This document shows, in pieces, positions 1 to 8,395 of a stretch of DNA of 64,000 bases. The position numbers were made by a program, and so were the translations under genes. The notes beneath the pieces are model-generated. The model was not told where the DNA came from. It ran no database searches and worked only from the letters and a program-made list of their open reading frames with translations. The first letter of the stretch is position 1, and each line of letters starts with the position of its first letter. Origin of the DNA: Polyangium sp. 15x6 (GTDB lineage Bacteria; Myxococcota_A; Polyangia; Polyangiales; Polyangiaceae); the NCBI RefSeq assembly GCF_029960785.1, contig NZ_JASBQE010000005.1:124001-188000 (forward strand). The letters are read 5' to 3'.

Positions 1-91
1 CCTTCACGGAGAAGCTCACGCCGCGGACGGCCTCGACGTCGCCGAAGCGCTTCGAGAGGTCACGGACCTCGATCGCGGGGGAGGGGTTCAT
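1..91 (-). CDS. ABC transporter ATP-binding protein, N-terminal fragment
   Basis: Only the first 30 codons of this leftward gene lie in the window; it runs off the left edge. Translation from the ATG at 91 gives MNPSPAIEVRDLSKRFGD followed by VEAVRGVSFSVK. This is the usual opening of an ABC ATPase: beta-strand, 'DLSKRFG', then 'AVRGVSF' ahead of the Walker A motif, which is outside the window. Such proteins power import or export with a membrane partner. The substrate cannot be told from this piece. The opening is that of a free-standing ATPase subunit rather than a fused permease. Confidence 0.8.
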   Translation of the reverse strand, partial: MNPSPAIEVRDLSKRFGDVEAVRGVSFSVK

Positions 92-430
92 CGTGCGCGG
101 ATAGGCCGGGGGGGGCCGTCTTCATACGCCCTGCAAGCCGAGGGCCGCAAGGGAAGGCGCGCGGAACGCCCGGGGCGCGCGACGTTACCGGAGGGGCGTC
201 CGCTCGTAAAGCGGAGGCGCGCCGCGGTCGTCCCCTGATTATGACGAACAATGTCCTACCTCGATTCCGCCGCTTTTTTCGGGGTAATCGCGGGACGCCG
301 TTCGCCATTGCGGAACGCTATGTCGAACAATGTCCGACCAGCCCGAATCGTCAATGGACAATCGCGTCGAATGGGCGCACATTGGACGAACCAATCGCGA
401 CGCGGTCGCGACGAATCGGAGGGCTTGGGC
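92..430. other. Intergenic region with repeated CGAACAATGTCC boxes
   Basis: This 339-bp divergent spacer lies between the ABC ATPase gene and the VWA gene. It holds two identical 12-bp boxes, CGAACAATGTCC, at 245-256 and 324-335. Each contains a near-palindrome GAACA-A-TGTCC. Related ATTG/GGAC words follow at 351-362, and a perfect 5-bp inverted repeat ATTGG-5-CCAAT lies at 381-395. The VWA gene has a GGAGGG ribosome-binding site at about 419-424. The boxes could be operators, which is inference. The 92-240 part shows nothing recognisable. Confidence 0.5.
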
Positions 431-1507
431 ATGATCGACAACAGGATCGAGGTCGTCTTCTCTTTCGACACCACCGGCAGCATGTACCCCTGCTTGACGC
501 AGGTTCGTCGCAAGGTCGGCGAGACGGTGCGGCGATTGATGAAGGAGATCCCGGGCATCCGGATCGGCATCATCGCCCACGGCGATTATTGCGACGCCGG
601 CTCGACGTACGTGACGAAGGCCCTCGACCTGACCGACGACGGCGACGCGATCGTGCGTTTCGTGGAAAAGGTCGGCCCCACGGGCGGCGGCGATGCGCCC
701 GAGTGTTACGAGCTCGTTTTGCACGAGGCGCGGTCGATGTCGTGGACCAAGGGGTACACGAAGGTCTTCGTCCTCATCGGCGACGACGTGCCGCACGGCC
801 CGAACCAGAACCCGAAGAAGCTCGATTGGCGCAGCGAGGTCGACGCGCTCGGCGCGGCCGGGATCCCGGTCTACGGCGTGCAATGCCTGGGTCGCCGTCA
901 CGCGACGCCGTTCTACGCGGAGCTCGCGCGGAAGAGCGGCGGCTTCCACATCGGCCTCGACCAGTTCGCCTACGTGACCGACATGATCCTCGCGGTCTGC
1001 TACAAGCAATCGTCCGACGAGAAGCTCCAGGATTACGAGCGCGAGGTGAAGAAGCAGGGCCGCATGAACCGCGGCCTCGACAAGATGTTCGGCACGATGA
1101 TGAAGCGCGAGGCGTCCGCCGAATACGGCGACACCGACCTGCGCGCCGTGCCGCCCGGCCGATTCCAGGCGCTCGAGGTGGACCGCGACATGCCGATCAA
1201 GCAGTTCGTCCTGGAAAACGGCCTCACCTTCAAGGCGGGCCGCGGCTTCTACGAGTTCATGAAGACCGAGACGATCCAGGGGCACAAGGAGGTGGTGCTC
1301 ATGGATCGCAAGACCGGCGATCTCTACAGCGGCGAGCGCGCCCGCGAGATGCTCGGATTGCCGCCCGGCGCGACCGTGCGCATCAAGCCCGCGAGCCTGG
1401 AGAAGTACGTCGTGTTCGTGCAGAGCACCTCGTACAACCGCAAGCTCATCGGCGGCACGCGCTTCCTTTACGAGGTCGAGGACTGGGCCAAGGCCGAGGC
1501 CGCCTGA
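431..1507 (+). CDS. VWA-domain protein with unique C-terminal domain
   Basis: This 358-residue soluble protein starts with a von Willebrand factor A domain. The first beta-strand carries the metal-site motif D13-T-T15-G-S17, and the later strand carries GGGDAPE, as in VWA domains related to the alpha-kinase-associated and cobalamin-chelatase types. VWA domains bind Mg2+ and a protein partner. Residues about 195-358 form a second, basic and globular region that I do not recognise. There is no signal peptide or membrane segment, so the protein is probably cytoplasmic. An in-frame reading frame extends upstream to 251, but the ATG at 431 is preferred because it has a GGAGGG site six to seven bases upstream and the VWA fold begins at once. 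The gene stands alone, behind repeated boxes that may control it. The biological role is unknown. Confidence 0.8.
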   Translation: MIDNRIEVVFSFDTTGSMYPCLTQVRRKVGETVRRLMKEIPGIRIGIIAHGDYCDAGSTYVTKALDLTDDGDAIVRFVEKVGPTGGGDAPECYELVLHEARSMSWTKGYTKVFVLIGDDVPHGPNQNPKKLDWRSEVDALGAAGIPVYGVQCLGRRHATPFYAELARKSGGFHIGLDQFAYVTDMILAVCYKQSSDEKLQDYEREVKKQGRMNRGLDKMFGTMMKREASAEYGDTDLRAVPPGRFQALEVDRDMPIKQFVLENGLTFKAGRGFYEFMKTETIQGHKEVVLMDRKTGDLYSGERAREMLGLPPGATVRIKPASLEKYVVFVQSTSYNRKLIGGTRFLYEVEDWAKAEAA

Positions 1508-1552
1508 AACGCCCATCCGCCGCCGCGGACGCATTTCAAGGCTCGGGCTGCA

Positions 1553-1610
1553 TGCCTCCTGGGTCGGCGCCGGACGTGCTTACGTCTGCCGAAGACCGTC
1601 CCAGGAGGCA
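1553..1610 (+). promoter_or_regulatory. 5' UTR hairpin that sequesters the Shine-Dalgarno sequence
   Basis: A perfect 11-bp stem pairs 1553-1563 (TGCCTCCTGGG) with 1600-1610 (CCCAGGAGGCA). Stacked on it are TCGGC/GCCGA (1564-1568 with 1588-1592) and an apical six-pair helix, 1572-1577 with 1582-1587, closed by a four-base loop. The right arm contains AGGAGG at 1603-1608, five bases before the ATG at 1614. The left arm is an exact anti-Shine-Dalgarno strand. In the folded state ribosomes should be excluded from the next gene. It could be an RNA thermometer, a ligand switch or a protein site. It might also end the upstream VWA transcript, although no T tract follows. Confidence 0.6.
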
Positions 1611-1613
1611 AAC

Positions 1614-2138
1614 ATGCGCCGAAACCTCTTCCTGATTTCCGTGATCGCTGGTTTTGGCGTGGTGGGGTTCATCCCTTCCACGGCCCGGGCTGGCCTTTCG
1701 TTGAACGCCGACATGAACGTGGGGGTCGTGACGAGCGGCGGAGGCCCCGTCGGCGACGTCGGCAGTGGTATCGGCGGCCGGATCGGATATCGCGCGAACC
1801 TGGGGCCGTTCGCGATTACCCCGGAGCTCGGGGGATCCTACCTGCGCTTGAATGCGGTCGAGACCCCGATGCGCGGCGTCGCGGGGGCGCGCCTTTCCTT
1901 GCGCGGCGTGGTGCAACCCTCGATCTTCGCCCATTACGGGATCGCGATCGTGCAGCGGGATGTCCGCGGACCCACGTACGACCTGGGCGGAGCGGTCGAT
2001 TTCAGCGCGTCGATCGTCCGGGTCGGCGTGCACGCAGGGTACGTGGCCGTGCAGAGCACGTTCGATCGAGGGGTCGTTTCGGTCTACACGCCCCTCGAAT
2101 GGGTCGAGCTCGGCCTGCACGCCGGGCTCGGATTCTAA
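1614..2138 (+). CDS. Small exported protein, possible outer-membrane beta-barrel
   Basis: This protein of 174 residues has a clear signal peptide: basic MRRN, a hydrophobic core over residues 5-20, and probable cleavage after TARA near residue 26. The mature part is rich in Gly and in alternating hydrophobic residues and ends in GLHAGLGF with a terminal Phe, as expected for a small outer-membrane barrel or barrel-like surface protein. No enzyme motif is visible. The start is fixed by AGGAGG five bases upstream, and that site is buried in a strong hairpin at 1553-1610, so translation is likely regulated. The stop overlaps the stop of the convergent zinc-ribbon gene. The function is unknown, and the barrel call is an inference from composition. 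Confidence 0.7.
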   Translation: MRRNLFLISVIAGFGVVGFIPSTARAGLSLNADMNVGVVTSGGGPVGDVGSGIGGRIGYRANLGPFAITPELGGSYLRLNAVETPMRGVAGARLSLRGVVQPSIFAHYGIAIVQRDVRGPTYDLGGAVDFSASIVRVGVHAGYVAVQSTFDRGVVSVYTPLEWVELGLHAGLGF

Positions 2139-2569
2139 CGGAACAGGTCTTCGAGCGCCTCGAGCTCGCCGAAATCGAGCCACACGCCGCGGCACTCGAT
2201 ACACGTATCGATCATCACCTCGGAACCAAACCCCCAGTTGCGCGCGGCCATCTCGCCGCCGCAGGCCGGACAAACGAGCGCGGCGGCTTCGGCCTCCCCT
2301 GCGGCGCCGCGCTCGCGGGCGCGCGCGTAGGCGCGCTGGACGGCCGTCGTCGGCGCGTGGGTCGGCAACGTGTCGCCGTGGGCCGCGGCGGACTGGATCT
2401 TGGCGAGCTCGCCGTGGTCGAGGAACACGCCGTCGCATCCGCTGCAGCGATCGATCTCCACGCCGGCCGCGTGGGCGACGGCTTCGAGCCGCTCACGCCG
2501 GTGATGGCGCTGTTCGGCGCCGCGGTAGGGGTCGTTCGTCATCTCGATCTTGCAACGAGGGCATTCCAT
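2135..2569 (-). CDS. Zinc-ribbon (zf-TFIIB family) protein
   Basis: This 144-residue cytoplasmic protein carries two zinc ribbons of the TFIIB-like family. The first ribbon uses CPRC near the N terminus and CSGCDGVFLDHGEL at about residues 42-55. The second uses CPACGGEM and CIECRGVWLDFGELE close to the C terminus. The C-x2-C pairs followed by 'G-V-W-L-D-x-G-E-L' are diagnostic of the family. A helical charged linker separates the two. Family members are mostly uncharacterised metal-binding proteins and are not true transcription factors. The gene is convergent with the barrel-like gene, and the stop codons overlap in the tetranucleotide CTAA. It is divergent from the radical SAM gene, with a 99-bp spacer. 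Confidence 0.85.
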   Translation of the reverse strand: MECPRCKIEMTNDPYRGAEQRHHRRERLEAVAHAAGVEIDRCSGCDGVFLDHGELAKIQSAAAHGDTLPTHAPTTAVQRAYARARERGAAGEAEAAALVCPACGGEMAARNWGFGSEVMIDTCIECRGVWLDFGELEALEDLFR

Positions 2570-2668
2570 CGGTTCCCGATGCTACCAGAGTTCGCGCCGC
2601 TACCGGAAGTGGCGGAAGGCTTGCTTGTTTCGTTCGCCTCGCCGGTACGTTATCGTTCGCCGCCGCGC

Positions 2669-3835
2669 ATGGATCTCGATCGCCACCTCCGCGCCCTCCT
2701 CGCGCCCCTCGCGCCCGGGGACGAGCTCACGAAAGGCGCGCGTATCACCGCACTCTCGACCGAGCTCGGGCTACGCGTCACCGTCGACGTCGGCGGGCGC
2801 GACGTGCACCTCGAGATCGCCCGCGTCGAAGACGGAGGCCGTTTCGCCGCGCGGACCGAGCGCCTGCTCTTCCGCTACCGCGACGGCGCGGGCCGCGGCG
2901 ACGTGGACCCCGCGCTCGGCCTCGCGCTTTGCAAGGCCCTCGCCGCGCGCGCATCGGCGAGCGAGCGGGACGTGCTCGCCGCGATCGAGCGCGAGGCGTT
3001 CGAAGCGCGCGAGCTCGAAGAAGCAGGCGCGCGCGTGCGGGAGGTACGCGTCAGCAGCTTGCTCACCCCGGCCGGCGCGCCGGGCGAGCGACACCATACC
3101 CTGAGTCCGTACGTCGGCTGCCTCGTCGGCTGCCGTTTCTGTTATGCGCAGACACGTGTCGTCGAGTCGCGCCGCCTCGCTCGTTTGCCCGAGGTGCCGT
3201 GGGGCTCGTACGTGGACGTGCGCATCAATGCGCCCGAGGTGCTCGCGGACGAGCTCGAACGGCTCCCGCCGTGGCCGATCAAGTTCTGCCCGATCGTGAG
3301 TGATCCCTATCATCCGATCGAGCGCCGTTATGGCCTCACGCGCGCGTGCCTCCGGACGATCGGGGCCGCTCGCTCGGCGCGCCCCGTCCTCGTGCTCACG
3401 CGCTGTCGCCTCGTCGAGCAAGATCTTTCGGTCTTCGCCGCGCTCCCCGAGGCCTGGCTCGGGGTCTCGATTCCGACGGTCGACGAGGAGGTTCGCCGAT
3501 TCTTCGAGCCTCGCGGGGCGAGCATCACGGAGCGGCTCGACATCCTCTCCACCTTCTCCCGGCATGGCGTGCGCACCTTCGCCGTGGTCCAGCCGATCCT
3601 CGAAGGATCGATCCCCGCGCTCGCGGACGCGCTCGCGCCCGTCGTTCGTTCGGTCAGCATCGACGTGCTGCGCGGAGCCTTCGGGGCAGAGGCGGAGTTC
3701 TCCGATCCGCGGTTTGCCCGGACACGCGATCCGGCATGGCAAGCGGCCCGCGCCGAGGAGCTCGCACGTGAGCTTTCGGCGCGCGGGATCCCCGTATGGA
3801 GCGGGGAGCTGCCGCCGGGCATGAAGATCGAATGA
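2669..3835 (+). CDS. Radical SAM protein, spore-photoproduct-lyase-like
   Basis: This 388-residue protein contains the radical SAM cluster motif C-x3-C-x2-C in CLVGCRFCYA, at about residues 151-160. The enzyme should bind a 4Fe-4S cluster and cleave S-adenosylmethionine to a 5'-deoxyadenosyl radical. The order of the following motifs (VRINAPE, PIVSDPYHPIE, then VLTRC) fits the SplB/Rv2578c-like branch, many of whose members act on nucleic acids or are uncharacterised. An N-terminal domain of about 130 residues precedes the barrel and is not familiar to me. The ATG at 2669 opens the first plausible domain but has no strong ribosome-binding site. The reading frame is open further upstream inside the divergent gene, which I reject. 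A strong terminator follows at 3899-3952. The substrate is unknown. Confidence 0.8.
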   Translation: MDLDRHLRALLAPLAPGDELTKGARITALSTELGLRVTVDVGGRDVHLEIARVEDGGRFAARTERLLFRYRDGAGRGDVDPALGLALCKALAARASASERDVLAAIEREAFEARELEEAGARVREVRVSSLLTPAGAPGERHHTLSPYVGCLVGCRFCYAQTRVVESRRLARLPEVPWGSYVDVRINAPEVLADELERLPPWPIKFCPIVSDPYHPIERRYGLTRACLRTIGAARSARPVLVLTRCRLVEQDLSVFAALPEAWLGVSIPTVDEEVRRFFEPRGASITERLDILSTFSRHGVRTFAVVQPILEGSIPALADALAPVVRSVSIDVLRGAFGAEAEFSDPRFARTRDPAWQAARAEELARELSARGIPVWSGELPPGMKIE

Positions 3836-3898
3836 AATCGCGGAGATCCGGCTTCTGCGCCTTGCACGCCCCGGACCCCGCTGCTACCAACCTCCTCG

Positions 3899-3952
3899 CG
3901 CGCCGCGCGTCGACCTGTCCCCCCCGAGGTCCGCGTGGCGCGTTTTTTTTTT
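3899..3952 (+). terminator. Strong intrinsic terminator with ten T
   Basis: Arms at 3899-3909 and 3932-3942 (CGCGCCGCGCG and CGCGTGGCGCG) pair over 11 bp with one G-T wobble. An inner GACCT/AGGTC helix pairs 3912-3916 with 3927-3931. The stem is followed at once by T10 (3943-3952). It lies 63 bases after the stop of the SplB-like gene and 110 bases before the next gene, so it separates the two radical SAM genes transcriptionally. Confidence 0.8.
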
Positions 3953-4061
3953 GCGCGCCTTCCAAGTGTCGACCGCGCCGGGCGGCGCCGAGCGGTGACG
4001 TGCGATTTTTGACGCGCCGGGCGCTTTCGACCCGTTACAATCGGTCCGTCGAGAGGCACCG

Positions 4062-5894
4062 ATGCGTATTGCGCTCCTGTATCCCCCGCCCTGGAAGATC
4101 CCGGCTCGCGGCGAGCCATACGACCCGCGCGGCGACGGGCCGCCCGCCGAGTACCGCGAGGGGGATCTCGACGCGGATTTCCACCAGATCCCGTACGGCC
4201 TGCTCTCGATCGCGGCGCAGGCCATTCGCGCGGGCCATCAGGTCAAGGTCCTGAACCTCTCGGCGATGACGTGGGCGAAGGTCGAGGAGGTGCTCGCCGC
4301 GCTCGACGCCGATGTCTACGCGATGTCGTGCTGGACCGCGAACCGCCGCGGCGTCGCCCTGGTCGCGAAGGCGATCCGCGCGCGCCGCCCGAAGGCGCCC
4401 ATCGTCGTCGGCGGCCCGCACGCGAGTCCGTTCGCGAAGGAGATCCTCGAACATTGGCCCGAGGTCGACGTCGCCACGGTCGGCGAGAGTGAGGTCACGT
4501 TCCTCGAGATCGTGGATCGCCTCTCGGCGGGCCGCAGCCTGCGGGGGCTCCCGGGCGCGGCGTATCGATTCGAGGGCCGCGTCGAGATGGGGCCGAGCCG
4601 CGCCTCGGTCGAGGATCTCGACACGCTCGCCTCGCCGCATTCGTTTTTCGACACGCACATCCTGATGACGTCGCGCGGCTGCCCGTGGGCGTGCACGTTC
4701 TGCGGGGCCGAGAACACCTGGGGGCGCGGGTTCCGCGGGCAATCGGTGCCGTACGTGCTCGACGTGCTCGAAAAGACGGTGGCGCGTTTGCCCGTGAAGA
4801 TGATCCTCGTCAAGGACGACACCTTCACCACGAACCGAAAACGCGTCCTCGACCTCTGCCGCGGCATCCGGGAGCGGAACATTCGATTCTTGTGGAGCTG
4901 CGACACGCGCGTCGACGTGCTCGGCGAGGAGCTGCTCTACGAGATGCGCCTCGCGGGCTGCGAGCGGCTCTCGCTCGGCGTGGAGAGCGGCTCGCCGCGG
5001 ATCTTGAAGGCGGTCGACAAGAAGATCACGGTCCAGAAGATCATCGATTCGACCGAGCTCGCGAAAAAGTACGGCATCAAGGTCCGCTATTACATGATGC
5101 TCGGCAATCGCGGCGAGACGGCCGAGACGTTCCGCGAGACCCTCGCGTTCCTCGACCGCGCGCGACCCCACCAGTACATTTTCTCGTGCCTCTCGATTTA
5201 CCCCGGCACGCGTGATTACGAGGAGGCGACGGCCACCGGCTGGCTCGATCCCGAGGTCTATTTCACGGGCGATTTCCAGGAGCTCAAGGTGCCCTTCGAC
5301 GCCTCCGAGGAGGACACGTTGCTCATGAGCGACTGGTTCCGCGAGAACAGCGGCCTGCGCGAGCATTACCGGGAGAACGCGGCCGAATGCGAGGCGATCC
5401 TCGGGCGGCTCGGCGATCACGCGCCGGCGCACCTCGACTGCGCGAGCGCCCATTACCGGGAAAACGACCTCGACGCGGCCGAGCGGCACGCGTCGCGGGC
5501 GCTCGAGCTCGGGCATCCGTTGCCCGGGCTTTGCTTGAACATGCTCGCGGTGATCGCGGCCCGGCGCTCCGCGTGGAAGAACATGCAAGACCTCTTCACG
5601 GAGGCCTGGCGCAAGGATCCGCAGCACTGGGTGCTCGTGCGCAACGTGCAGAAGGTGAAGGCGTGGCTCGATCAGGCGGGGCCGCTCCGGGGCACGCCGC
5701 TCGAACTCGAAGCGCACAACGATTTCCAGCTCCTCGAACGGACCGTGCAGCCGATGCTCCCGGGGCCGCTCTCGGCCGATTACGGGGTCTGGAGCGCGCC
5801 CGCGCCGCGCGCCCAGAATCCCGAGATGCGCGCCCCGCAGACGGGCAGCCACGCCTCGTTCCAGCCGAGGACGCGGCTTCGCGTGGTCACCTGA
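4062..5894 (+). CDS. B12-binding-type radical SAM protein with C-terminal TPR-like region
   Basis: This 610-residue protein opens with 'IALLYPPPW', the typical start of the cobalamin-binding (B12-BD) Rossmann-like domain, which covers about residues 1-150 and includes VVGGPHAS. The radical SAM barrel follows, with C-x3-C-x2-C in CPWACTFCGAE at about residue 206, and 'GVESGSPRILKAVDKK' later in the barrel, typical of the class B methyltransferase/cyclase superfamily. Residues about 455-540 look like two or three TPR-type helical repeats, which may bind a protein or peptide. Family members methylate or rearrange unactivated carbons in antibiotics, lipids and bacteriochlorophyll. A GAGAGG site lies upstream of the ATG at 4062. 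No biosynthetic cluster surrounds the gene, so the substrate cannot be guessed. Confidence 0.85.
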   Translation: MRIALLYPPPWKIPARGEPYDPRGDGPPAEYREGDLDADFHQIPYGLLSIAAQAIRAGHQVKVLNLSAMTWAKVEEVLAALDADVYAMSCWTANRRGVALVAKAIRARRPKAPIVVGGPHASPFAKEILEHWPEVDVATVGESEVTFLEIVDRLSAGRSLRGLPGAAYRFEGRVEMGPSRASVEDLDTLASPHSFFDTHILMTSRGCPWACTFCGAENTWGRGFRGQSVPYVLDVLEKTVARLPVKMILVKDDTFTTNRKRVLDLCRGIRERNIRFLWSCDTRVDVLGEELLYEMRLAGCERLSLGVESGSPRILKAVDKKITVQKIIDSTELAKKYGIKVRYYMMLGNRGETAETFRETLAFLDRARPHQYIFSCLSIYPGTRDYEEATATGWLDPEVYFTGDFQELKVPFDASEEDTLLMSDWFRENSGLREHYRENAAECEAILGRLGDHAPAHLDCASAHYRENDLDAAERHASRALELGHPLPGLCLNMLAVIAARRSAWKNMQDLFTEAWRKDPQHWVLVRNVQKVKAWLDQAGPLRGTPLELEAHNDFQLLERTVQPMLPGPLSADYGVWSAPAPRAQNPEMRAPQTGSHASFQPRTRLRVVT

Positions 5895-5904
5895 GCGCCG
5901 CGGC

Positions 5905-6771
5905 TCAGTTGCAGCTCGCCTCCGTGTCGCCGCCGAAGACCGTCGTCCAGTACACGTCGAAATCGCCGCCGCCGGTCGCGCGGCCGATGCCGATCACCTT
6001 GTACGAGCTGCCGAGCATGTTCGCGTTGTGCCCGGCCGAGTTCTTCCATTGTGTGAACGTCGCGTCCGCGGCGCCGTTGCCCGCGGCGATGTTTTCGGCC
6101 ATCGCGGTCTGCAAGGGACACGCGTGGTCGTAGCAGGCGTCGCACGCGCGGTCGCTGAAGCTCGAACCATTCTTTCCGTCGTGCGAGAAGTAATTCTGAT
6201 CGCGCATGTCCTCGCTGTGCCCCTGCGCCGCGCGGTTCAGCGAGGTGCACGCAGCGAGCGGCGAGAGGCCATTCTGCGCGCGGTAATCGTTCAGGATGCC
6301 CAGGAAGCCCTGCTCCTCGGCGTCGAGGGCGGTCGTGGCCGGGCCGGCGCCCAGGCACGTCGCGCAGGCTCCGCAATCGGAGGCGCAGGTCATGCACGTC
6401 TCGGCGCCGCTGCAAACGCCATTGCCACAACACGCGCCGCAATCCATCGGGCACGTCTCGCAGCTCTCGCCGCCGCTGCAAACCTTGTCCCCGCAGCCGG
6501 CGCCGCCACCCGAGCTCGCCGTGGACGAGGCTCCTCCGCCCCCGGCGCCTTGCCCCGCGCCGCCTCCGCCGCCCGCGCCGCCCACGCCCGCGCCGCCCAT
6601 GCCGTCGGCGCCGCTGCTCGCCGGGCCGTTTCCCACGCCCGCCGAACCGCCATCACCTTCGGCAGGCCCTTCGCCACCGCCTGCTCCGCCGATGACGCCG
6701 GTGCAGGCGCCGACCGCGAGAATCGAAATGAGCGCGAGGGAAGCCGTGCCGAAAGCCGAGCGATTTTGCAT
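5905..6771 (-). CDS. CAP/SCP-domain lipoprotein with Gly-rich linker and Cys-rich repeats
   Basis: The 288-residue precursor has a lipoprotein signal peptide ending in VGAC, with Cys23 the predicted lipidated residue. A Gly/Ser/Ala-rich linker of about 70 residues follows, then two Cys-rich modules with the spacing CSGGESCETC...CGAC and CSGAETCMTC...CGAC, and a C-terminal CAP (SCP/PR-1-like) domain from about residue 155, 'FLGILNDYRAQNGL'. CAP motifs visible are HSEDM, FSHDG, AENIA and the terminal GHNANML and YWTTVFGG. CAP proteins are extracellular and are thought to bind lipids, sterols or small ligands. Bacterial roles are mostly unknown. The start at 6771 is chosen because the signal peptide begins there; the longer upstream frame lacks one. 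It is convergent with the radical SAM gene, ten bases away. Confidence 0.88.
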   Translation of the reverse strand: MQNRSAFGTASLALISILAVGACTGVIGGAGGGEGPAEGDGGSAGVGNGPASSGADGMGGAGVGGAGGGGGAGQGAGGGGASSTASSGGGAGCGDKVCSGGESCETCPMDCGACCGNGVCSGAETCMTCASDCGACATCLGAGPATTALDAEEQGFLGILNDYRAQNGLSPLAACTSLNRAAQGHSEDMRDQNYFSHDGKNGSSFSDRACDACYDHACPLQTAMAENIAAGNGAADATFTQWKNSAGHNANMLGSSYKVIGIGRATGGGDFDVYWTTVFGGDTEASCN

Positions 6772-6941
6772 GGCGCCGATCCTACGTCGGGTACGGCGCG
6801 CGCCTCCACCGAGAAAAGGAACGATTGCGTGCTTCGCGGGCGGCGTCGGTTTGCCGGCGGCGCATTTTTCCGACAACGGAGCGCTCTCGCGGGGGGGAAC
6901 ATGCGGCGGCAAGCCGCGTGCATGGTGGGGAGACCTGTCTC

Positions 6942-8360
6942 ATGCGAGCGCGGCTCCCGACTCCGACCGTGCACCGGCTGATCAGCTCCCCGCTCGGGGC
7001 CCTGCTCGATACGCCCACGTACGAACGTTTCAAGCTCGAACGTCTGCCGTTCGAGCTGCGCCTCCTGCGCCTCGGCGCGATGGCCTCGGCCCTCGGCTCG
7101 TCCGACGCGGACGAATTGATCGCGCGCCTCGGGGTGAAAAGCGAGGTGCCGATGAAGATGCGGCGCCGCCTCGCCCGAGGGCTCGTGCACTTCGCGCGGG
7201 CGCGCGCGGCGCGCGAGGAGATCTCGCGCCGCTGGGAGCGCGCATTCTGGGGCGAACCCTGGCCGCCGCCCGGGCGCGAGGAGCTCGTTCACCTGGAAAT
7301 CGAGCGGCGCGTGCGCACGCGGCGGTGCCTCGTCCCCCAGCGGACGCTCGGGTTTTTCGCGGCTGATGTCTCATTTGATCCGATCGCCTTCCACGTCCCG
7401 TCGCCCGGCGAGGTCGCGGCGCGGTGGGCGCTGGAGATCGCGCGCCCGGAGCTGCTGTATGGTTTGCCCGCGGAGCTGCCCGCGATCGAGCGCTCCCGCG
7501 CGCTCCCGGGTCCCGCCGGTCCCGAATACTTGATTCGATTTCGTTCTCCCTCGCGCATCGGCGACGTCGTCCACGCCCGGGTCTTCGAGCCGGAGCGGCG
7601 CGAGGAGGTCGCGGCGACGTTCATTTACGCCGGCGGTCTCTTCACGGCCTGCGACGACGTCGTGTACTGGCCCGAGGAGGAGGCCATGGGGCGAGGGCTC
7701 GCCGCGCAGGGGTATCGCGTGATCCTGCTCGCGCCGCCGTGGCACGGGAGGCGCGCGCCGGCCGGAAAGGCGAGCGGCGAGGCGATTCTCTCGGCGGGGC
7801 CCGAGGGGCTTTTTCATCTCTGCGCGGCCGGCGCGCAGGAAATGGCGGTGCTCATTGCATGGGCCCGCGAGCTCGGTTCGTCCGTGGTGGGCATCGGGGG
7901 CACGAGCACCGGAGCGCTCGTGGCGCAGGCGGTCTGCGGGCGCGCGCGGAGTTTTCCGCGGGGGATGCGCCCGGACATCGCCTTCCTCGCCGGCGCGGCC
8001 CTGCGGCTCGACGAGGCGATGCTCGACGCGCCGCTCGCCGAGCGAATGGGTCTGTCTCGGGCGATCCTGGAGGCCGGGTGGACCCGCGAGGCCCTCGCTT
8101 GCCTGCGGGAGGTCTTCGATCCCCCGAGCGAGCCCGGCATTCCGCCGGAGCGCATTCACGCCGTGCTCGGCCTTTCGGACCCGTTTCTCCCGGCTACGCT
8201 CGGGCGCGAGCTCTTGCGAGCGTGGCACGTTCCAGAGGGGAACATAACATTGCGGCCCGGGGGCCAGGTCGGTTTGCTTCTCCACCTGGTTCGGGATTCG
8301 GATGCGCGCCTCACCATCGCGGGCGCGCTTCGCCGCGCGGCGCGGGCCGTTCGCGCGTGA
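6942..8360 (+). CDS. Alpha/beta-hydrolase-fold protein
   Basis: This 472-residue protein has a nucleophile elbow GTSTG inside 'GIGGTSTGALVAQ' at about residues 325-337, preceded by the strand 'YRVILLAPPWHGRRAPAG', which fits the oxyanion region of an alpha/beta hydrolase. A candidate acid lies in 'VLGLSDPFLPATLG', and a histidine near 'LLLHLVRD' could complete a triad. The N-terminal 200 residues are helical and Arg-rich and match nothing I know. There is no signal peptide, so it is cytoplasmic. The start at 6942 has GGGGAG upstream. Only 35 bases separate it from the paralog pair downstream, so the three genes may be co-transcribed. The substrate is unknown. Confidence 0.7.
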   Translation: MRARLPTPTVHRLISSPLGALLDTPTYERFKLERLPFELRLLRLGAMASALGSSDADELIARLGVKSEVPMKMRRRLARGLVHFARARAAREEISRRWERAFWGEPWPPPGREELVHLEIERRVRTRRCLVPQRTLGFFAADVSFDPIAFHVPSPGEVAARWALEIARPELLYGLPAELPAIERSRALPGPAGPEYLIRFRSPSRIGDVVHARVFEPERREEVAATFIYAGGLFTACDDVVYWPEEEAMGRGLAAQGYRVILLAPPWHGRRAPAGKASGEAILSAGPEGLFHLCAAGAQEMAVLIAWARELGSSVVGIGGTSTGALVAQAVCGRARSFPRGMRPDIAFLAGAALRLDEAMLDAPLAERMGLSRAILEAGWTREALACLREVFDPPSEPGIPPERIHAVLGLSDPFLPATLGRELLRAWHVPEGNITLRPGGQVGLLLHLVRDSDARLTIAGALRRAARAVRA

Positions 8361-8395
8361 CGTCGGGCCGCGAAGGTGTATCCTCCGCGCCGCTC

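Noticed and set aside
4062-5894. Natural-product cluster around the B12 radical SAM gene
   Set aside because: Neighbours are an unrelated radical SAM gene behind a terminator and a CAP lipoprotein; no biosynthetic or transport genes accompany it.
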